A stretch of DNA of 64,000 bases from Craspedostauros australis. Lineage: Eukaryota > Bacillariophyta > Bacillariophyceae > Mastogloiales > Achnanthaceae. The translations under genes were made by a program, and so were the position numbers. Below, one piece after another: positions 62,549 through 64,000 of this stretch; position 1 is the stretch's first letter, and each line of letters begins with the position of its first letter. The notes under the pieces are model-generated. The model searched no databases, was not told the DNA's origin, and worked only from the letters and a program-made list of their open reading frames with translations. The DNA lies in NCBI GenBank assembly GCA_026770025.1, contig JAMXDE010000022.1, positions 744,001 to 808,000 of the forward strand, given 5' to 3'.

Positions 62549-63766
62549 ATGAAGCTCTCTTCCATCGTCCAAGGTTCCTTGCTGCTCGTCATTGGATCGT
62601 GCGCAGCCTTCTCGCCATCGTCGCCGGTTGCGTCACGATCTGTCGCCCGAACAGTCAGCAACAATGTGGCGGCTCTGCGGAGCGGATCGAATCCGCTGGA
62701 AGTCGTGGACGACGAGAGCAACGCCTTCGAGGCATACTCCGTGACGGACCCCAACCAGGGACTCGCCACGAAAGACACCGTCGTGGGAACCGGCGAAGCT
62801 GCCAAGACTGGCGATGTCATCACCGTTGCCTACGCAGGACGACTCATGTCCAATGGCAAGCAGTTTGATGCAGGCGCCGGATTCTCGTTCAAGCTGGGCG
62901 AAGGTCGCGTCATGCCTGGTTGGGAGCAGGGCATTTCCGTACGTATGACCATGAATGATCATGGAGACATTCATGTTGATGGCTACTCGTATGTCCACAG
63001 CATCAACCGCGACGCGCAACATACGACGCACGTTGTGCAGCTGAAAGCGTCAACGTGATTGCAAGGACGCCGAAAGCAACTCAAGTACGAGGACCGCCGG
63101 TGCAGATGGTGATGACCGCAGCGCTTCACCCGAGATCTTGGGCAATGAATGGTTTGAGTGCAAGAGGGATTAGGGGCATTCTATTATACTTGATTTTCCT
63201 CGACGTTTGGCTTGAACATCAGTCAGCTGGAGATAGAGAAGATCCCATACTCGAGGCGATTGTTCCTTGTCATGGTCTGATGTCATGAGAATGGCATTGC
63301 CCAGTCCTGTAATGTAGGTGGTCTGCTCAGCTCTGCTGCGATTGTCCATTCGTCGACAGCCAGTCTCACCTTCCGAAATCACTGCATCGCCGCCATTGCG
63401 TTCCCTCTCCTTTTGGATCCCCACCCTCACCAAACAAACAACATGCTGCGCTTGACCATCTCCATTCCACCATGATTTTCGTCAATTCCCTATTGACCAC
63501 TGCAGGGCATGCGCGTGGGTGGCAAGCGCACGCTGCGCATCCCCCCTGGACTGGCATACGGCGAGCGTGGCGCCAGCGACGTGATCCCACCCAACAGCCA
63601 TCTGGAGTTCGATTGCGAATTGAAGGGCATCGCATCGAACCCCATCGAGGCAACCCTCCAGCAACTCAACTGGCAGAAGGAGCGCGTCATCACTTTCGCG
63701 CTGCTGCTGATACTGCTCGCAGCTTCGCCTACCTTGCCGGCATTCACCATTCCCAACCCATTTTGA
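62549..63766 (+). CDS. plastid-targeted FKBP-type peptidyl-prolyl isomerase, two exons
   Basis: Exon 1 is 62549-62938 and exon 2 is 63506-63766, separated by a 567-nt intron (GTACGT donor, cactgcag acceptor). The join gives [14 protein letters not shown], exactly the family sequence. The 216-residue product starts with a signal peptide ([19 protein letters not shown]) and [17 protein letters not shown], a transit-peptide-like region with Phe after the cleavage site, as in diatom proteins imported through the four plastid membranes. The FKBP domain has [28 protein letters not shown] and [14 protein letters not shown], so the active-site residues are present. After the domain comes a hydrophobic helix ([20 protein letters not shown]) at the C-terminus, suggesting attachment to the thylakoid or another plastid membrane. 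It acts in proline isomerisation during protein folding or assembly. The in-frame sequence inside the intron is not coding. Confidence 0.92.
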
Positions 63767-64000
63767 GGTGTTGAGCTCGACTGGAATGGACCAGACTGGA
63801 ATAGAGTCTCACGAAGTGCATGCATCTGGACATCAACACTCGCACTAGTAACCTATTCGAGAGATTATTGGACAGCTTAGTCGAGAGGGCTGTCCTGGAA
63901 TTCCATTGTTCTGGTGTCATCTCACCTTCTAGTTTGCACAGCATCAATGCGCCGTTGTACATTACATACCCGCAGAGAGTCCAGCTGTCACCACATCTCA
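63767..64000. other. window end, no gene seen
   Basis: The 3' flank of the FKBP gene; nothing recognisable in the remaining 234 bases. Confidence 0.5.

Overview
The window looks like nuclear DNA of a stramenopile alga, most likely a diatom. The support is indirect: an FKBP with a signal peptide followed by an AAFSPS motif that matches the ASAFAP-type cleavage site of diatom plastid preproteins; three copies of a TPR-like protein family that I associate with diatom genomes; a heat-shock factor, a MYND-finger protein and a PT-repeat Cys-rich secreted protein of kinds that are abundant in diatoms; spliceosomal introns with GTAAGT/GTGAGT donors; and many CAG/CAA-type polyglutamine tracts. No species can be named from the sequence alone.

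Layout. 0-5 kb: an intron-containing tRNA-Tyr and a tandem, decaying PT-repeat/Cys-rich secreted-protein locus. 5-11 kb: pentanucleotide microsatellites around a long intact mariner-like (IS630/Tc1 superfamily) transposase with a cluster of perfect hairpins in front of it, then a second tRNA-Tyr in inverted orientation that shares an identical 48-nt downstream block with the first. 11-19 kb: TPR-like family member 1, a DUF2470 membrane-anchored protein and a METTL21-type methyltransferase. 21-31 kb: a Q-rich protein, a MYND-finger protein and a 1.5-k-residue coiled-coil/PDZ protein, all on the minus strand. 32-36 kb: a predicted two-exon membrane protein, a 65-residue single-pass protein and the 3' part of an ABC transporter. 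39-46 kb: TPR-like family members 2 and 3. 46-53 kb: CPSF100 (mRNA 3'-end processing) and a heat-shock factor with a 330-nt intron. 53-62.5 kb: gene-poor, with two arrays of one 23-bp repeat. 62.5-63.8 kb: plastid-type FKBP with a 567-nt intron.

The genes do not form a pathway or cluster. They are independent eukaryotic units (RNA processing, stress transcription, protein methylation, transport, plastid protein folding) separated by long non-coding stretches. No virus-like elements, CRISPR arrays, operons or rRNA genes were seen. Features worth a second look are the duplicated tRNA-Tyr block, the hairpin cluster beside the transposase, the dispersed TPR-like family, the MYND finger with an expanded loop, and candidate mini-introns of about 40 nt.
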